Assembly: GCF_003075035.1 (NCBI RefSeq) | Contig: NZ_QCZE01000001.1 | Span: 2,480,759 to 2,544,758 of the forward strand | Reading direction: 5' to 3' | DNA: 64,000 nucleotides | Source of the DNA: Zobellella maritima | Lineage (GTDB): Bacteria > Pseudomonadota > Gammaproteobacteria > Enterobacterales > Aeromonadaceae | Shown here: piece by piece, positions 26,227 to 35,864 of the stretch | Numbering within the stretch: position 1 is the first letter of the stretch | How the letters are laid out: each line of letters begins with the position of its first letter | Made by a program: the position numbers and the translations under genes | Notes under the pieces: model-generated | What the model saw: only the letters and a program-made list of their open reading frames with translations | What the model was told of the DNA's origin: nothing | The model's database searches: none

Positions 26227-26855
26227 TGGGTATAGTCCACGGGGGATACCGGCTTTTGGGTGTGTTCGTTCAACTGCCGGATGACGGCATCAATACCCTT
26301 TTGGCGGATCAGTCCGCTGAGCTCGGATTGCTTGGCCGACAACAGGCTGACCCCTTCGGCTATCATGTCGAATACCTTCCATTCGCCGGTACGGCTGTTT
26401 TTGCGCAGTTTGAACTCCAGCAGGATCGCCGGCTTGCTCGGTTCAAGCACCGACACCGGCACGGATACCAGCTTCTCCTGCCCGGTCACCCGGCCCTTGC
26501 CGATGTCCAGGGTCTGCTGGCCATAACTGGCCAGGGCATCCGCATAGGTAACCACCAGATAATCACTGAAGGCCGCGACAAATCGTTCCCGTTGCTCGGG
26601 AGTGGTACTGTTCAGCTGCTTGCCCATCACCCGGAAGGCAGAGAAACGCACATCAACCCATGGCAGCATTTCCTCCCGGACTATGGTACGCAAATAGGCG
26701 GGGTTACGCTTGATCTCGGTTTGCTGCTGGTTCAACCGATCAAAGGTGCTTTGTGCCACCTGGTCCACCAGCATATAGGGGTCGGTCGCCGCCAGGGTGA
26801 CAGGGCCCCAGCCCAGCCCCAGCAATAACAGACAGGACATCAATAATTTTTTCAT
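26223..26855 (-). CDS. mlaC: periplasmic phospholipid carrier MlaC
   Basis: This 210-residue protein has a signal peptide (MKKLLMSCLLLLG, cleaved near residue 23) and the Toluene_tolerance/MlaC domain (VDQVAQSTFDRL, then REEMLPWVDVRFSAFRVMGK). It shuttles phospholipids between the outer-membrane MlaA complex and MlaFEDB. The ATG at 26855 has GAGG five bases ahead; the GTG two codons earlier is less likely. It overlaps mlaB by 4 bases. Confidence 0.95.
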   Translation of the reverse strand: MKKLLMSCLLLLGLGWGPVTLAATDPYMLVDQVAQSTFDRLNQQQTEIKRNPAYLRTIVREEMLPWVDVRFSAFRVMGKQLNSTTPEQRERFVAAFSDYLVVTYADALASYGQQTLDIGKGRVTGQEKLVSVPVSVLEPSKPAILLEFKLRKNSRTGEWKVFDMIAEGVSLLSAKQSELSGLIRQKGIDAVIRQLNEHTQKPVSPVDYTQ

Positions 26856-26880
26856 GGTCACCTCAATCGTTATCCATGGC

Positions 26881-27354
26881 TTAGTTATCGCCGATGGAAT
26901 AGATAAACTTTCCGATAAGTTCTTCCAGGATCAGTGCAGACTGGGTGTCGGCTATGGTATCGCCATCGGCCAGCACACCGATACCCATTTCCTCATCGGC
27001 AAAACCGGGGTTCAGTCCCAGATATTGCTCTCCCAACAGGCCGGAGGTCAAAATCGTGGCGGTACTGCTTTCGGCAAACTCCCCCGCTTCTTTATTGAGC
27101 GTCAGGGTAACCAGGGGCACCTGATCCCGCGGATCCAGGCTGATGTTGCTCACCCGTCCGACAACTACACCGCCGACCTTGACCGGAGAGCGCACCTTCA
27201 GACCGCCAATATTGTCAAACTTGGCATACAGGGTATAGGTTTCCCCCTGACCATTGGTGGTCAGCCCCGCTACCTTGAAAGCCAGCAGCAGCAGGGCGCC
27301 GATACCTGCCAACATAAAGCAGCCGACACTGAATTCCAGTTTGCTGTATTTCAT
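26881..27354 (-). CDS. mlaD: phospholipid transport MCE protein MlaD
   Basis: This 157-residue protein has one N-terminal membrane helix (FSVGCFMLAGIGALLLLAFKVAG) and one MCE domain (about residues 35-115, with VRSPVKVGGVVVGRV and TSGLLGEQYLGL). MlaD forms a hexameric ring under MlaE that passes lipids across the periplasm. It is shorter than E. coli MlaD (183), with a reduced C-terminal tail. It sits 6 bases after mlaE and 25 before mlaC. Confidence 0.95.
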   Translation of the reverse strand: MKYSKLEFSVGCFMLAGIGALLLLAFKVAGLTTNGQGETYTLYAKFDNIGGLKVRSPVKVGGVVVGRVSNISLDPRDQVPLVTLTLNKEAGEFAESSTATILTSGLLGEQYLGLNPGFADEEMGIGVLADGDTIADTQSALILEELIGKFIYSIGDN

Positions 27355-27360
27355 TATTGA

Positions 27361-28140
27361 TTACCCAAACATGACGGCAGTGAGGATAAAATCGGATCCC
27401 AACACGGCCAAAGATGAATGAACCACTGTCCTGGTGGTGCCCTGACTGATACCCGCCGCCGTCGGCGCGGCATCAATCCCGTTAAAGAGTGCAATCCAGG
27501 TCACCAGCAGGGCAAACACCAGACTCTTGATAAAACCCTGTACCACATCTTCCTGCCAGTCGACCGCCGCCTGCATGCTGGACCAGAACTCGCCCTGATC
27601 GACCCCCAGCCAGTCTACCCCGACCAACTTGGCGCCCCAGATCCCCACCAGGCTGAACATCAGGGCCAGTAGCGGCATGCTTATCAGGCCGGCCCAGAAT
27701 CGGGGGGCTACCACCCGTCGCAGCGGATCAATACCCATCATTTCCAGGCTGGACAGCTGTTCGGTGGCTTTCATCAGCCCCAGCTCGGCGGTCAGCGCGG
27801 AACCTGCCCGGCCGGCGAACAACAGCGCGGTTACCACAGGTCCCAGCTCTCGCAACAAAGACAAGGAAACCAGGGGCCCCAGGCTGCCTTCGGCGCCGAA
27901 ATCCACCAGCACATTGTACCCCTGCAGTGCCAGCACCATACCGATAAACAGGCCGGATACCAGGATAATGGCAACCGACTGCACCCCCACCACATGCAGC
28001 TGCTGCACCAACAAGGGAAAATGCTTACCCGGCTGAGGCCGTCCCATCAGGGCGTGCATCAGCATGAAGCCGGCCCGCCCCAGGGCAATGATGACCGCCA
28101 CGCCCTTCCGCCCCAGACCACCGATCATATCAATCAACAT
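27361..28140 (-). CDS. mlaE: phospholipid ABC transporter permease MlaE
   Basis: This 259-residue permease has five or six membrane segments and follows E. coli MlaE almost along its whole length ([30 protein letters not shown], seen in two parts). The sequence [12 protein letters not shown] and the end [16 protein letters not shown] match the family. The start overlaps the mlaF stop by 11 bases. It forms the lipid pathway in the inner membrane with MlaF and MlaD. Confidence 0.95.
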   Translation of the reverse strand: MLIDMIGGLGRKGVAVIIALGRAGFMLMHALMGRPQPGKHFPLLVQQLHVVGVQSVAIILVSGLFIGMVLALQGYNVLVDFGAEGSLGPLVSLSLLRELGPVVTALLFAGRAGSALTAELGLMKATEQLSSLEMMGIDPLRRVVAPRFWAGLISMPLLALMFSLVGIWGAKLVGVDWLGVDQGEFWSSMQAAVDWQEDVVQGFIKSLVFALLVTWIALFNGIDAAPTAAGISQGTTRTVVHSSLAVLGSDFILTAVMFG

Positions 28141-28930
28141 ATCGAAATGACTCTCTTAAGTCAGGTGCCGGATAATGGAAAGGAACAGGACCATCTGCCT
28201 GCCCCCGCAAAAACTGGATGACCTGAGGATCAGTATGTTCACGCAACTGCGCCGGCGTACCGGCCGCGACTACCTTTTTGTTAGCGATGATGTAGGCATA
28301 ATCGGCGATACTCATCACCTCCGAAACATCATGGGTCACCACAATCGAGGTCAGTCCCTGGGCCCGGTTCAGCTCGGCGATCAGCTTGACCAGTACGCCC
28401 ATGCTGATCGGGTCCTGACCGGCAAAAGGCTCATCATACATGATCAGCTCGGGATCCTGGGCGATGGCCCGGGCCAGGGCCGCGCGCCGGGCCATACCGC
28501 CGGACAACTCCGCTGGGTACAGATCGGCGGCCCCGCGCAGGCCGACCGCCTCCAGCTTCATCATCACCAGGGTATGGATCAACGCCTCCGGCAAGCCGCT
28601 GTGTTCACGCAGGGGAAATGCCACATTATCGAATACCGACATACCGGTGAACAGGGCACCGCTTTGAAACAACATGCCCATGCGTTGTCTTACCTGATAC
28701 AGGCGATGACGGGACAAAGCCGGTATATCTTCGCCATCAAACAGTATCTTGCCGCTGTCGGGCTTGAGCTGGCCGCCGATCAATCGCAGCAAGGTGGTTT
28801 TACCTATGCCGCTGGGGCCCATGATGGCCGTGATCTTGCCTTTGGGAACACGCACACTGATCCGGTCGTACAGTATCCTGTCCCCATGGCTGAAGCAGAG
28901 GTCCTGTATCTCGACAAGGCTGTTGTCCAA
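28130..28930 (-). CDS. mlaF: phospholipid ABC transporter ATPase MlaF
   Basis: This protein of 266 residues powers the Mla transporter. It has Walker A GPSGIGKT, the signature [15 protein letters not shown], and Walker [11 protein letters not shown]. The C-terminal tail [10 protein letters not shown] matches E. coli MlaF. The chosen start is a TTG at 28930 with GAGGAA six bases ahead, because it gives a length close to E. coli MlaF (269); no ATG is in the right place. The longer ORF from 29020 would add 30 residues unlike the family. It is the first gene of the mla operon and is divergent from kdsD. Confidence 0.93.
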   Translation of the reverse strand: MDNSLVEIQDLCFSHGDRILYDRISVRVPKGKITAIMGPSGIGKTTLLRLIGGQLKPDSGKILFDGEDIPALSRHRLYQVRQRMGMLFQSGALFTGMSVFDNVAFPLREHSGLPEALIHTLVMMKLEAVGLRGAADLYPAELSGGMARRAALARAIAQDPELIMYDEPFAGQDPISMGVLVKLIAELNRAQGLTSIVVTHDVSEVMSIADYAYIIANKKVVAAGTPAQLREHTDPQVIQFLRGQADGPVPFHYPAPDLRESFRYVD

Positions 28931-29134
28931 ACTCAATTCCTCATAGAAAAGAAAGAATTGTATGGGGAAGCTCGGTCCTCGGCAACCAAGGCCATGACTT
29001 TTCCTGTTATCCTGCGGCAACTCGTGACCCGATAACCCTCAAAATACCGAGAAAACAGGGCTTCCGGCCTCGCCACAGTCGCTTATGAGCAGAAGCTTTT
29101 CTATAATGGCGCCGCCAACGGTGTGGAGAAAACT

Positions 29135-30109
29135 ATGTCTTCTGGATTTGATTATCGAACAACGGCCCGACGGGTTCTGGATATTGAAAAGGCCGCCATA
29201 GATGGCCTTTATCAATATTTGGATGACGCCTTCGATCGGGCCTGCGCCCTGATGTTTAACTGTAGCGGCAAGGTCATTGTCACCGGCATGGGCAAGTCCG
29301 GCCATATTGCCAACAAGATAGCCGCTACCCTGGCCAGCACCGGTACCCCCGCCTTTTTTGTCCATCCCGGTGAAGCCAGCCACGGTGATCTGGGGATGAT
29401 CGGCGAACAGGATGTGATCATCGCCCTCTCCAACTCGGGGGAAAGCGACGAAATTCTGTCCCTGCTGCCGGTACTCAAGCGCCGCGGCCTGCCGCTTGTC
29501 TGTATCACCGGCAATCCTGCATCCACCATGGCCAAGGAAGCCAATATCCACCTCTGTGCACGGGTCGAACAGGAAGCTTGCCCCCTCGGCCTGGCCCCGA
29601 CCTCCAGTACCACGGCGGCGCTGGTGTTGGGTGACGCCCTGGCGGTCGCCCTGCTGGAAGCCCGTGGTTTTACCGCCGACGATTTTGCCCTGAGCCACCC
29701 GGGGGGGGCCCTGGGTAAGCGGCTGTTGCTGCGGGTCAGCGATATCATGCACAAGGGGGACCGGGTTCCCAAGGTCGGACCCCAGACCCTGATTATCGAG
29801 GCCCTGCTGGAGATCGGTCGTACCGGACTGGGTTTTACCGCCGTGGTGGACGAGCACCAGCGCCTGATGGGCGTCTATACTGATGGGGATTTACGCCGTA
29901 CCCTGGATCATTGCATCGATGTCCATCAGACTCCCATCAGCCAGGTGATGACCCGCCACTCCATTACTGCCCATGCCGGCATGCTGGCGGCGGAGGCGGT
30001 CAAGCTAATGGAAGAGAAAGGCATCAGCGGACTGCTGGTGGTCGATGAGCACAACCAACCGGTGGGTGCCTTCAATATGCATGACCTGTTACGGGCGGGA
30101 GTCATCTAA
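29135..30109 (+). CDS. kdsD: D-arabinose 5-phosphate isomerase
   Basis: This 324-residue enzyme makes arabinose 5-phosphate from ribulose 5-phosphate, the first step of Kdo synthesis. A SIS domain covers about residues 35-170 (VTGMGKSGHIANKIA, then SHGDLGMI and SNSGESDEI). Two CBS domains follow at about residues 205-325. The ATG at 29135 with GGAG upstream is preferred over a GTG four codons earlier. It is first in kdsD-kdsC-lptC-lptA-lptB and is divergent from mlaF. The yrbG exchanger gene, which comes first in E. coli, is missing. Confidence 0.96.
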   Translation: MSSGFDYRTTARRVLDIEKAAIDGLYQYLDDAFDRACALMFNCSGKVIVTGMGKSGHIANKIAATLASTGTPAFFVHPGEASHGDLGMIGEQDVIIALSNSGESDEILSLLPVLKRRGLPLVCITGNPASTMAKEANIHLCARVEQEACPLGLAPTSSTTAALVLGDALAVALLEARGFTADDFALSHPGGALGKRLLLRVSDIMHKGDRVPKVGPQTLIIEALLEIGRTGLGFTAVVDEHQRLMGVYTDGDLRRTLDHCIDVHQTPISQVMTRHSITAHAGMLAAEAVKLMEEKGISGLLVVDEHNQPVGAFNMHDLLRAGVI

Positions 30110-30660
30110 TGAAACAGCATAGCCTCTATGGACCTGTGGCCAATTCTGTATGGAGCCGTTTGTCCGGTATCAAGCTACTGATCTGCGACGTCGACGGGGT
30201 ACTTTCAGACGGAATGATCTACCTGGGCAATCAAGGGGAAGAATACAAGAGTTTCTGCACCAAGGATGGTTTCGGCATCAAGGCCCTGCTCAACGCCGGT
30301 ATTCAGGTCGCGGTCATCACCGGCCGGGATTCCCGTATCGTCAGTGAACGCATGGCCTCGCTCGGTGTGCGTCATGTGTACCAGGGCCAGGGCGACAAGT
30401 GGCACAGCTATCAGGCACTGCTGGATACCCTGAAACTGATGCCGGAGCAGGTGGCCTATATCGGTGATGATGTGGTCGACCTGCCGGTGATGCGGGATTG
30501 CAGCTTAGGGGTGGCGGTCAAGGATGCCCACCCCCTGGTGTTGCAGGACGCGAATTATATTACCCGTACTGCGGGTGGATTCGGTGCCGTGCGCGAGATC
30601 TGCGATCTGATCCTGGCGGCACAGGGCCGGCTGGAGCAAGCCCAGGGCATGAGCGTATGA
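30109..30660 (+). CDS. kdsC: 3-deoxy-D-manno-octulosonate 8-phosphate phosphatase
   Basis: This 183-residue HAD phosphatase removes the phosphate from Kdo 8-phosphate. The nucleophile and acid aspartates are Asp27 and Asp29 in LICDVDGVLSDG. Later motifs are VITGRDS and YIGDDVVDLPVM, typical of the C0 subfamily that works as a tetramer. It overlaps kdsD by 1 base and lptC by 4, so the group is tightly coupled. Confidence 0.97.
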   Translation: MKQHSLYGPVANSVWSRLSGIKLLICDVDGVLSDGMIYLGNQGEEYKSFCTKDGFGIKALLNAGIQVAVITGRDSRIVSERMASLGVRHVYQGQGDKWHSYQALLDTLKLMPEQVAYIGDDVVDLPVMRDCSLGVAVKDAHPLVLQDANYITRTAGGFGAVREICDLILAAQGRLEQAQGMSV

Positions 30661-31202
30661 ACCGCCAGAACTGGCTGTTTGCCGGCTTGCTGCTGTTCGC
30701 CCTGATATGCTGGCAATGGCTCAGGCCCACTCCCCCCAGCAGCGGCCCGGATCAGGATTATCAGCCGGATTTTACCGCCAAGGAATTGAGCAGCCTGCAA
30801 TACAATAGCCTGGGCCTCCCCTACCGGGGCATGAATGCAGCGCATGCGGAATACTACGGAGGCCTGGCCATGACCCTGCTGGAAAAACCTGTTATCTTGC
30901 TCTATTCCCCCGATGGCCGTCCCCAATGGCAGTTGAGTGGTGAGGAAGGCATTATCAATACCGACGATAACGCCATCCTGCGGAAGTCGGTGCTGGGCCA
31001 AAGCCTGCAGAGCGACGCGCTGATTGATTCCATTACGACCGAATACCTGGAAATGGACTTCGTACATAATCAGCTACGCTCAAACCAGGCAGTGATACTG
31101 CGCGGTCCCGGATACCATACCCAGGGCCAGGGCTTGCTAGGCAAACTCGATCAACAAACCGTGGAATTATTAAATGGCACCCAGGCAACTTATAACCCTT
31201 AG
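30657..31202 (+). CDS. lptC: lipopolysaccharide export protein LptC
   Basis: This 181-residue bitopic protein links the LptBFG transporter to the periplasmic bridge. One N-terminal membrane helix (residues 4-20, NWLFAGLLLFALICWQWL) is followed by a beta-jellyroll. The sequence matches the family in length (191 in E. coli) and position. It overlaps kdsC by 4 bases (ATGA) and lptA by 29 bases. Confidence 0.93.
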   Translation: MNRQNWLFAGLLLFALICWQWLRPTPPSSGPDQDYQPDFTAKELSSLQYNSLGLPYRGMNAAHAEYYGGLAMTLLEKPVILLYSPDGRPQWQLSGEEGIINTDDNAILRKSVLGQSLQSDALIDSITTEYLEMDFVHNQLRSNQAVILRGPGYHTQGQGLLGKLDQQTVELLNGTQATYNP

Positions 31203-31701
31203 CATCACCGGCCTGCTGGCCCTGTCGATCAACCTGGCTCAGGCCAAGGAATCCGATTTCAACCAGCAGGTCACCATAGACGCCGGCCATCAGCTGGTTG
31301 AGCTGTCAGACGACAAGGTCACCTTCAGTGACAAGGTGGTGGTCAAGCAAGGCAGTATCGATGTACGCGCCGACAAGCTGGTGGTGATCCGCAATGACGA
31401 TGGGCTACAGTCCATGATCGCCTACGGCGCACCCGCTACCTACTCCCAAATCCTGGACAATGGCCAGCCCATGCGTGCCGAGGCGCGGGAGATCCATTAC
31501 GACATCAAGGCCCGCACCATCACCTTGTTACAGGAGGCCAAGCTGAAGCAGCGAGATAATACCGTCAGCGGCCACCGCATTCGTTATCACATAGACCGCC
31601 AGCAGATGGAAGCCGAAGGCCAAGGCCAGCAAGGCAGGGTCACCACTGTCTTCCTGCCGGAACAGGTGGAAGACCTGGAGAATACAGGTAAACAGGACTG
31701 A
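31174..31701 (+). CDS. lptA: lipopolysaccharide transport periplasmic protein LptA
   Basis: This 175-residue protein has a signal peptide (about residues 1-24, ending ALSINLAQA) and the OstA beta-jellyroll (QLVELSDDKVTFSDKVVVKQGSIDV, seen in two parts). It forms the bridge carrying lipopolysaccharide to the outer membrane. The start lies inside lptC, overlapping it by 29 bases; the ribosome site there is weak, so coupling is likely. Three bases separate it from lptB. Confidence 0.94.
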   Translation: MAPRQLITLSITGLLALSINLAQAKESDFNQQVTIDAGHQLVELSDDKVTFSDKVVVKQGSIDVRADKLVVIRNDDGLQSMIAYGAPATYSQILDNGQPMRAEAREIHYDIKARTITLLQEAKLKQRDNTVSGHRIRYHIDRQQMEAEGQGQQGRVTTVFLPEQVEDLENTGKQD

Positions 31702-31704
31702 GCC

Positions 31705-32430
31705 ATGGCGATACTGAAAGCACGAGGATTACAAAAAAGTTATAAGGGACGCCAGGTGGTAGCCGATGTCAGCCTGACCGTCAACACCGGCCAGGTTGTC
31801 GGCCTGCTGGGCCCTAATGGTGCCGGAAAAACCACCTCCTTCTATATGATAGTGGGCCTGGTACAGCGGGATGCCGGCAGCATTACCATAGATGACCAGG
31901 ATATCAGCCATCAGCCCATGCATGTCCGGGCCAGGTCCGGAATCGGCTATTTACCCCAGGAGGCATCTATCTTCCGCCGTCTGAGCGTGGCCGATAACCT
32001 GATGGCGGTATTGGAAACCCGTCAGGATCTGGATGGTCCGGGCCGTGACGAAAAAATGGAACAATTGCTGGAAGAGTTCAACATCACTCATATCCGGGAC
32101 AGCCTGGGCATGAGCCTGTCCGGTGGGGAGCGCAGGCGGGTAGAAATTGCCCGGGCCCTGGCGGCCGACCCCCGTTTTATTTTATTGGATGAGCCCTTCG
32201 CCGGTGTTGATCCCATTTCGGTTATCGATATCAAAAAAGTCATCTTGCACCTGCGCGATCGGGGCCTGGGCGTACTGATCACCGATCATAATGTCAGGGA
32301 AACCCTGGATGTTTGCGAACGCGCCTATATTGTTAGCCATGGACACCGGATTGCCGCCGGCACACCTGCCGAAATTTTGAGTAACGAGCAGGTGAAAAAA
32401 GTCTATCTGGGCGATCAGTTCAGCCTCTGA
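31705..32430 (+). CDS. lptB: lipopolysaccharide export ATPase LptB
   Basis: This 241-residue ABC ATPase drives lipopolysaccharide extraction with LptF and LptG. Walker A is GPNGAGKT at residues 36-43, the signature is [14 protein letters not shown] near residue 140, and Walker B is [13 protein letters not shown]. The length equals E. coli LptB (241). It lies 53 bases ahead of rpoN, as in other gammaproteobacteria. LptF and LptG are not in the window. Confidence 0.98.
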   Translation: MAILKARGLQKSYKGRQVVADVSLTVNTGQVVGLLGPNGAGKTTSFYMIVGLVQRDAGSITIDDQDISHQPMHVRARSGIGYLPQEASIFRRLSVADNLMAVLETRQDLDGPGRDEKMEQLLEEFNITHIRDSLGMSLSGGERRRVEIARALAADPRFILLDEPFAGVDPISVIDIKKVILHLRDRGLGVLITDHNVRETLDVCERAYIVSHGHRIAAGTPAEILSNEQVKKVYLGDQFSL

Positions 32431-32483
32431 GCCGGCTCGTCAGGGCACAATCGCGGCATAATTTACAAGGACTTATCGAACAG

Positions 32484-33917
32484 ATGAAGCCAACACTCCA
32501 GTTACGTCTGGGTCAGCAGCTGACCATGACGCCCCAATTGCAACAAGCCATCCGGCTGTTGCAACTCTCCAGCCTGGAGCTGCAACAGGAGATCCAGCAG
32601 GCTCTGGAATCGAACCCCCTGCTGGAGCAGGAAGAGCCGGAAACCATTGAGGTCGCGGAGCCCCGCCAGGATGAACAAATGGCCACGGACACCGCCATGG
32701 AGCAGAGTAAGCTGTCCGATGAGCTGCCCACGGATAGCCAGTGGGACGATGTCTACAGTGCCTCCTCCAGCGGCCCGGGTCCGGCTCCGGAAGGCGCCGA
32801 AGACATGGTCTACCAGGGGGAAACCACCGAAACCCTGCAGGATTACCTGCTCTGGCAGATGCAGCTGACTCCTTTCAGCGATACCGACCAGGCCATTGCC
32901 ACCACCATTATCGATGCCATCGACGAGGCCGGATACCTGACCATAGATATTCAGGATATCTGTGATGCGGTTGGCGGCGATGAGCTGGACATTGAGCCGG
33001 AAGAGGTCGAAGCTGTACTAAAACGAATTCAGCATTTTGACCCGGTCGGTGTTGCCGCCCGTTCGGTACAGGAGTGTTTGTTGATCCAACTTGAACGCTT
33101 CCCTGACGACACGCCCTGGCTACCCCAGGCCCGGGACGTCATCACACAGCATATGGATTTGCTCGGAAACCGGGATTATCGAACCCTGCAGCGTAAGGCC
33201 AGGCTGAAGGAGGACGAGCTGCGCGCCGTGCTGGCCCTGATCCAACAGCTCGAACCCAGGCCCGGCAACAGCGTTATCCAGAGCAGCTCGGAATATGTGA
33301 TCCCGGATCTGGTGGTAAGCAAGCGTCAGGGGATCTGGGCAGCCGAGTTGAATGCCGATGCCATGCCCAAGGTCAAATTGAACCAAACTTATGCTGCCAT
33401 GGCCAAACACACTAAGGACAGTCGGGATAGCCAGTTTATCCGCAGTCATTTACAAGACGCCAAATGGTTTATCAAGAGTCTGGAAAGCAGAAATGAGACC
33501 CTGCTCAAGGTTGCCAATTGTATTGTGGAACAACAACAGGCATTCTTTGAACTGGGAGAGGAAGCCATGAAGCCCATGGTGCTGAACCATGTGGCCGAAG
33601 CCGTGGAAATGCATGAATCTACCATCTCCCGGGTGACGACTCAGAAATTCCTGCATACCCCCAGGGGCGTGTTTGAACTGAAGTATTTTTTCTCCAGTCA
33701 TGTGGGAACCGACGATGGGGGTGAATGTTCTTCCACCGCAATTCGTGCCCTGATCAAGAAGCTGGTCAGTGCAGAAAATCCGGCCAAGCCGTTAAGCGAC
33801 AGCAAAATCGCTCAATTGCTGGCCGAACAGGGGATACAAGTGGCCCGCCGAACCATCGCAAAATACCGCGAGTCTCTGGCCATCGCCCCTTCCAATCAGC
33901 GTAAACGCCTGGTTTAA
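32484..33917 (+). CDS. rpoN: RNA polymerase sigma-54 factor
   Basis: This 477-residue factor directs RNA polymerase to -24/-12 promoters. Region I is glutamine- and leucine-rich ([20 protein letters not shown]), an acidic region II covers about residues 50-120, and the C-terminal DNA-binding part ends with the RpoN box [10 protein letters not shown]. The length equals E. coli RpoN (477). It is followed by hpf, ptsN, rapZ and ptsO, the usual sigma-54 locus. A sigma-54-like promoter is seen near the right end of the window. Confidence 0.98.
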   Translation: MKPTLQLRLGQQLTMTPQLQQAIRLLQLSSLELQQEIQQALESNPLLEQEEPETIEVAEPRQDEQMATDTAMEQSKLSDELPTDSQWDDVYSASSSGPGPAPEGAEDMVYQGETTETLQDYLLWQMQLTPFSDTDQAIATTIIDAIDEAGYLTIDIQDICDAVGGDELDIEPEEVEAVLKRIQHFDPVGVAARSVQECLLIQLERFPDDTPWLPQARDVITQHMDLLGNRDYRTLQRKARLKEDELRAVLALIQQLEPRPGNSVIQSSSEYVIPDLVVSKRQGIWAAELNADAMPKVKLNQTYAAMAKHTKDSRDSQFIRSHLQDAKWFIKSLESRNETLLKVANCIVEQQQAFFELGEEAMKPMVLNHVAEAVEMHESTISRVTTQKFLHTPRGVFELKYFFSSHVGTDDGGECSSTAIRALIKKLVSAENPAKPLSDSKIAQLLAEQGIQVARRTIAKYRESLAIAPSNQRKRLV

Positions 33918-33940
33918 GGCAAACCGAGAAGGAAGACGTT

Positions 33941-34228
33941 ATGCAAATAAACCTGACTGGACACCATGTAGAAATCACCGATGCACTCCGTGACTATGTG
34001 AATAGCAAATTTACCAAGCTGGAACGTCACTTCGATCATATTACCAATGCCCATGTCATCCTTAACGTGGAAAAGCTACAACAGATTGCCGAGGCCAAGC
34101 TGAATGTCAGCGGCGGAGAAGTATTCGCCAATGCCCAGCATGAAAACATGTATGCGGCCATCGACGGCTTGATTGACAAGCTGGATCGCCAGATCATCAA
34201 ACACAAAGAGAAACTCAAACAAATCTAA
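33941..34228 (+). CDS. hpf: ribosome hibernation promoting factor (short form)
   Basis: This 95-residue protein binds the decoding centre and helps form inactive 100S ribosomes in stationary phase. The beta-alpha-beta-beta-beta-alpha pattern (MQINLTGHHVEITDALRDYV at the start, then FDHITNAHVILNVEK) and length match E. coli Hpf (95). It lies between rpoN and ptsN, its conserved place, with GAGAAGGAAG upstream. Confidence 0.96.
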   Translation: MQINLTGHHVEITDALRDYVNSKFTKLERHFDHITNAHVILNVEKLQQIAEAKLNVSGGEVFANAQHENMYAAIDGLIDKLDRQIIKHKEKLKQI

Positions 34229-34230
34229 TC

Positions 34231-34677
34231 ATGGAAGTCGCCGACATATTAAGCAGGGACTGCACACGCAGTGCAGTCCCTTGTACAAGCAAGAAACGCG
34301 CCCTGGAAATCATCAGCGAGCTGGCCGCTCAACACCTAAATATCAACAGCCAACAGCTTTTTGACTGCCTGCTAGCCCGGGAAAAGATGGGCACAACCGG
34401 CATAGGTAACGGTATCGCTATCCCCCATGGCCGTATCGGCAATGAAAACAAGGCGACGGCGGTACTGCTGACCTTTGCCGAATCGGTGGAATTCGATGCT
34501 ATCGACAACCAACCGGTGGGCTTGGTTTTTGCGCTGCTGGTACCGGAAAAAGAATGTAAACAACACCTGAAAACCTTGTCGCTGATCGCCGAAAAGCTCA
34601 GTAATAAGCAAGTTTGCAAACAACTACGCCAGGCCACCAGCGACGATGAATTGTACCAAATCATGATTTCTGCCTGA
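34231..34677 (+). CDS. ptsN: nitrogen regulatory EIIA protein (EIIA-Ntr)
   Basis: This 148-residue phosphocarrier belongs to the nitrogen phosphotransferase chain EI-Ntr to NPr to EIIA-Ntr. The phosphorylated histidine is probably His66 in [10 protein letters not shown]. In E. coli, unphosphorylated EIIA-Ntr controls potassium transport and other targets. It starts 2 bases after hpf and ends 10 bases before rapZ. Confidence 0.96.
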   Translation: MEVADILSRDCTRSAVPCTSKKRALEIISELAAQHLNINSQQLFDCLLAREKMGTTGIGNGIAIPHGRIGNENKATAVLLTFAESVEFDAIDNQPVGLVFALLVPEKECKQHLKTLSLIAEKLSNKQVCKQLRQATSDDELYQIMISA

Positions 34678-34687
34678 GGAGCTGGCT

Positions 34688-35554
34688 ATGCAACTGGTTA
34701 TCGTGAGTGGCCGTTCGGGCTCGGGCAAGACAGTCGCCCTGCGGGTACTGGAAGACCTCGGCTACTATTGCGTCGATAACCTGCCGGTCGAACTGCTGCC
34801 CGACCTGATTAATATGCGTCTGACTCGTCCTGGGGAAGTGGCGGTCAGCATAGACGTACGTAACCTGCCCGACAGTACCGAAAAACTGGAAGCCTGTCTG
34901 GCGGAAATCAAATCGATGGCAGAGGTCAACCTCTCCAGTATTTTTATCGATGCGGAAAACAGCATTCTGATCCGCCGGTTTGGCGACACCCGGCGCCTGC
35001 ACCCCCTATCCAGGGAAAGTCTGACCCTGGATGAAGCGATCCGGGAAGAAACCCAGCTGCTTGCTCCCCTCTCTTCCGATGCGGATTTGCGCATCGATAC
35101 CTCCAGTCTGAGCATTCACGATCTGAGCGAGATAATCCGTGAACGCGTACTCGGCAAGAAGGAACGTGAGCTGAATTGGGTATTCGAGTCATTCGGTTAT
35201 AAACACGGTGTCTCCAAGGATGCCGACTTTGTTTTTGATGCCCGTTTTTTACCCAACCCCCACTGGATCGCCGAACTCAGGCCTTTTACCGGCAAAGATG
35301 AACCGGTGGCCCTTTATCTGGCCAGCCAACCCGAGGTGATGAAATACCTGTGGCAGATAGAAAACCTGCTACTGACCTGGATGCCCCACCTAGAGCGCAA
35401 TAACCGCAGCTATGTAACCGTCGCCATCGGTTGCACCGGTGGCCAGCACAGATCCGTCTACCTCGCTGAGCAATTAACGCAGGCTTTCAAAAGCTTGGGA
35501 AAAAACGTGCAAGTTCGCCACCGTACACTGGAAAAACGCAATGCCGAAAATTGA
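34688..35554 (+). CDS. rapZ: RNase adapter RapZ
   Basis: This 288-residue protein binds the small RNA GlmZ and presents it to RNase E, setting glucosamine 6-phosphate synthase levels. Walker A is GRSGSGKT at residues 8-15, and the C-terminal RNA-binding part has [18 protein letters not shown]. Length is close to E. coli RapZ (284). It overlaps ptsO by 14 bases, suggesting linked expression of RapZ and NPr. Confidence 0.97.
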   Translation: MQLVIVSGRSGSGKTVALRVLEDLGYYCVDNLPVELLPDLINMRLTRPGEVAVSIDVRNLPDSTEKLEACLAEIKSMAEVNLSSIFIDAENSILIRRFGDTRRLHPLSRESLTLDEAIREETQLLAPLSSDADLRIDTSSLSIHDLSEIIRERVLGKKERELNWVFESFGYKHGVSKDADFVFDARFLPNPHWIAELRPFTGKDEPVALYLASQPEVMKYLWQIENLLLTWMPHLERNNRSYVTVAIGCTGGQHRSVYLAEQLTQAFKSLGKNVQVRHRTLEKRNAEN

Positions 35555-35816
35555 ACGGGATCTGGAAATTGTCAATAAACTGGGACTCCATGCCCGCGCC
35601 GCTGTTCAGCTGGTGCAATTAACACAACAATTCGATGCCATCATCACCGTTTGCAATCAGGAAAAACAAGCACCCGCCAACAGTGTGATGGGGCTGCTGA
35701 TGCTGGAAACCGCTCAGGGCCATGCCATCCGGGTGGTCGTAGAAGGTCCCGAGGCTGAGGCGGCAATGGACGCTGTCGCCCGCCTGGTCGCGGATCGTTT
35801 TAACGAATCGGAATAA
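35541..35816 (+). CDS. ptsO: phosphocarrier protein NPr
   Basis: This 91-residue HPr-like protein carries phosphate from EI-Ntr to EIIA-Ntr. The active histidine lies in [16 protein letters not shown] (His17), and the regulatory region [14 protein letters not shown] follows. It ends the rpoN-hpf-ptsN-rapZ-ptsO unit, as in E. coli. Confidence 0.96.
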   Translation: MPKIERDLEIVNKLGLHARAAVQLVQLTQQFDAIITVCNQEKQAPANSVMGLLMLETAQGHAIRVVVEGPEAEAAMDAVARLVADRFNESE

Positions 35817-35864
35817 ATAGGGTAAAATTCATATCCAATTGAATTCCCCCATTAGGAGTCCCGG

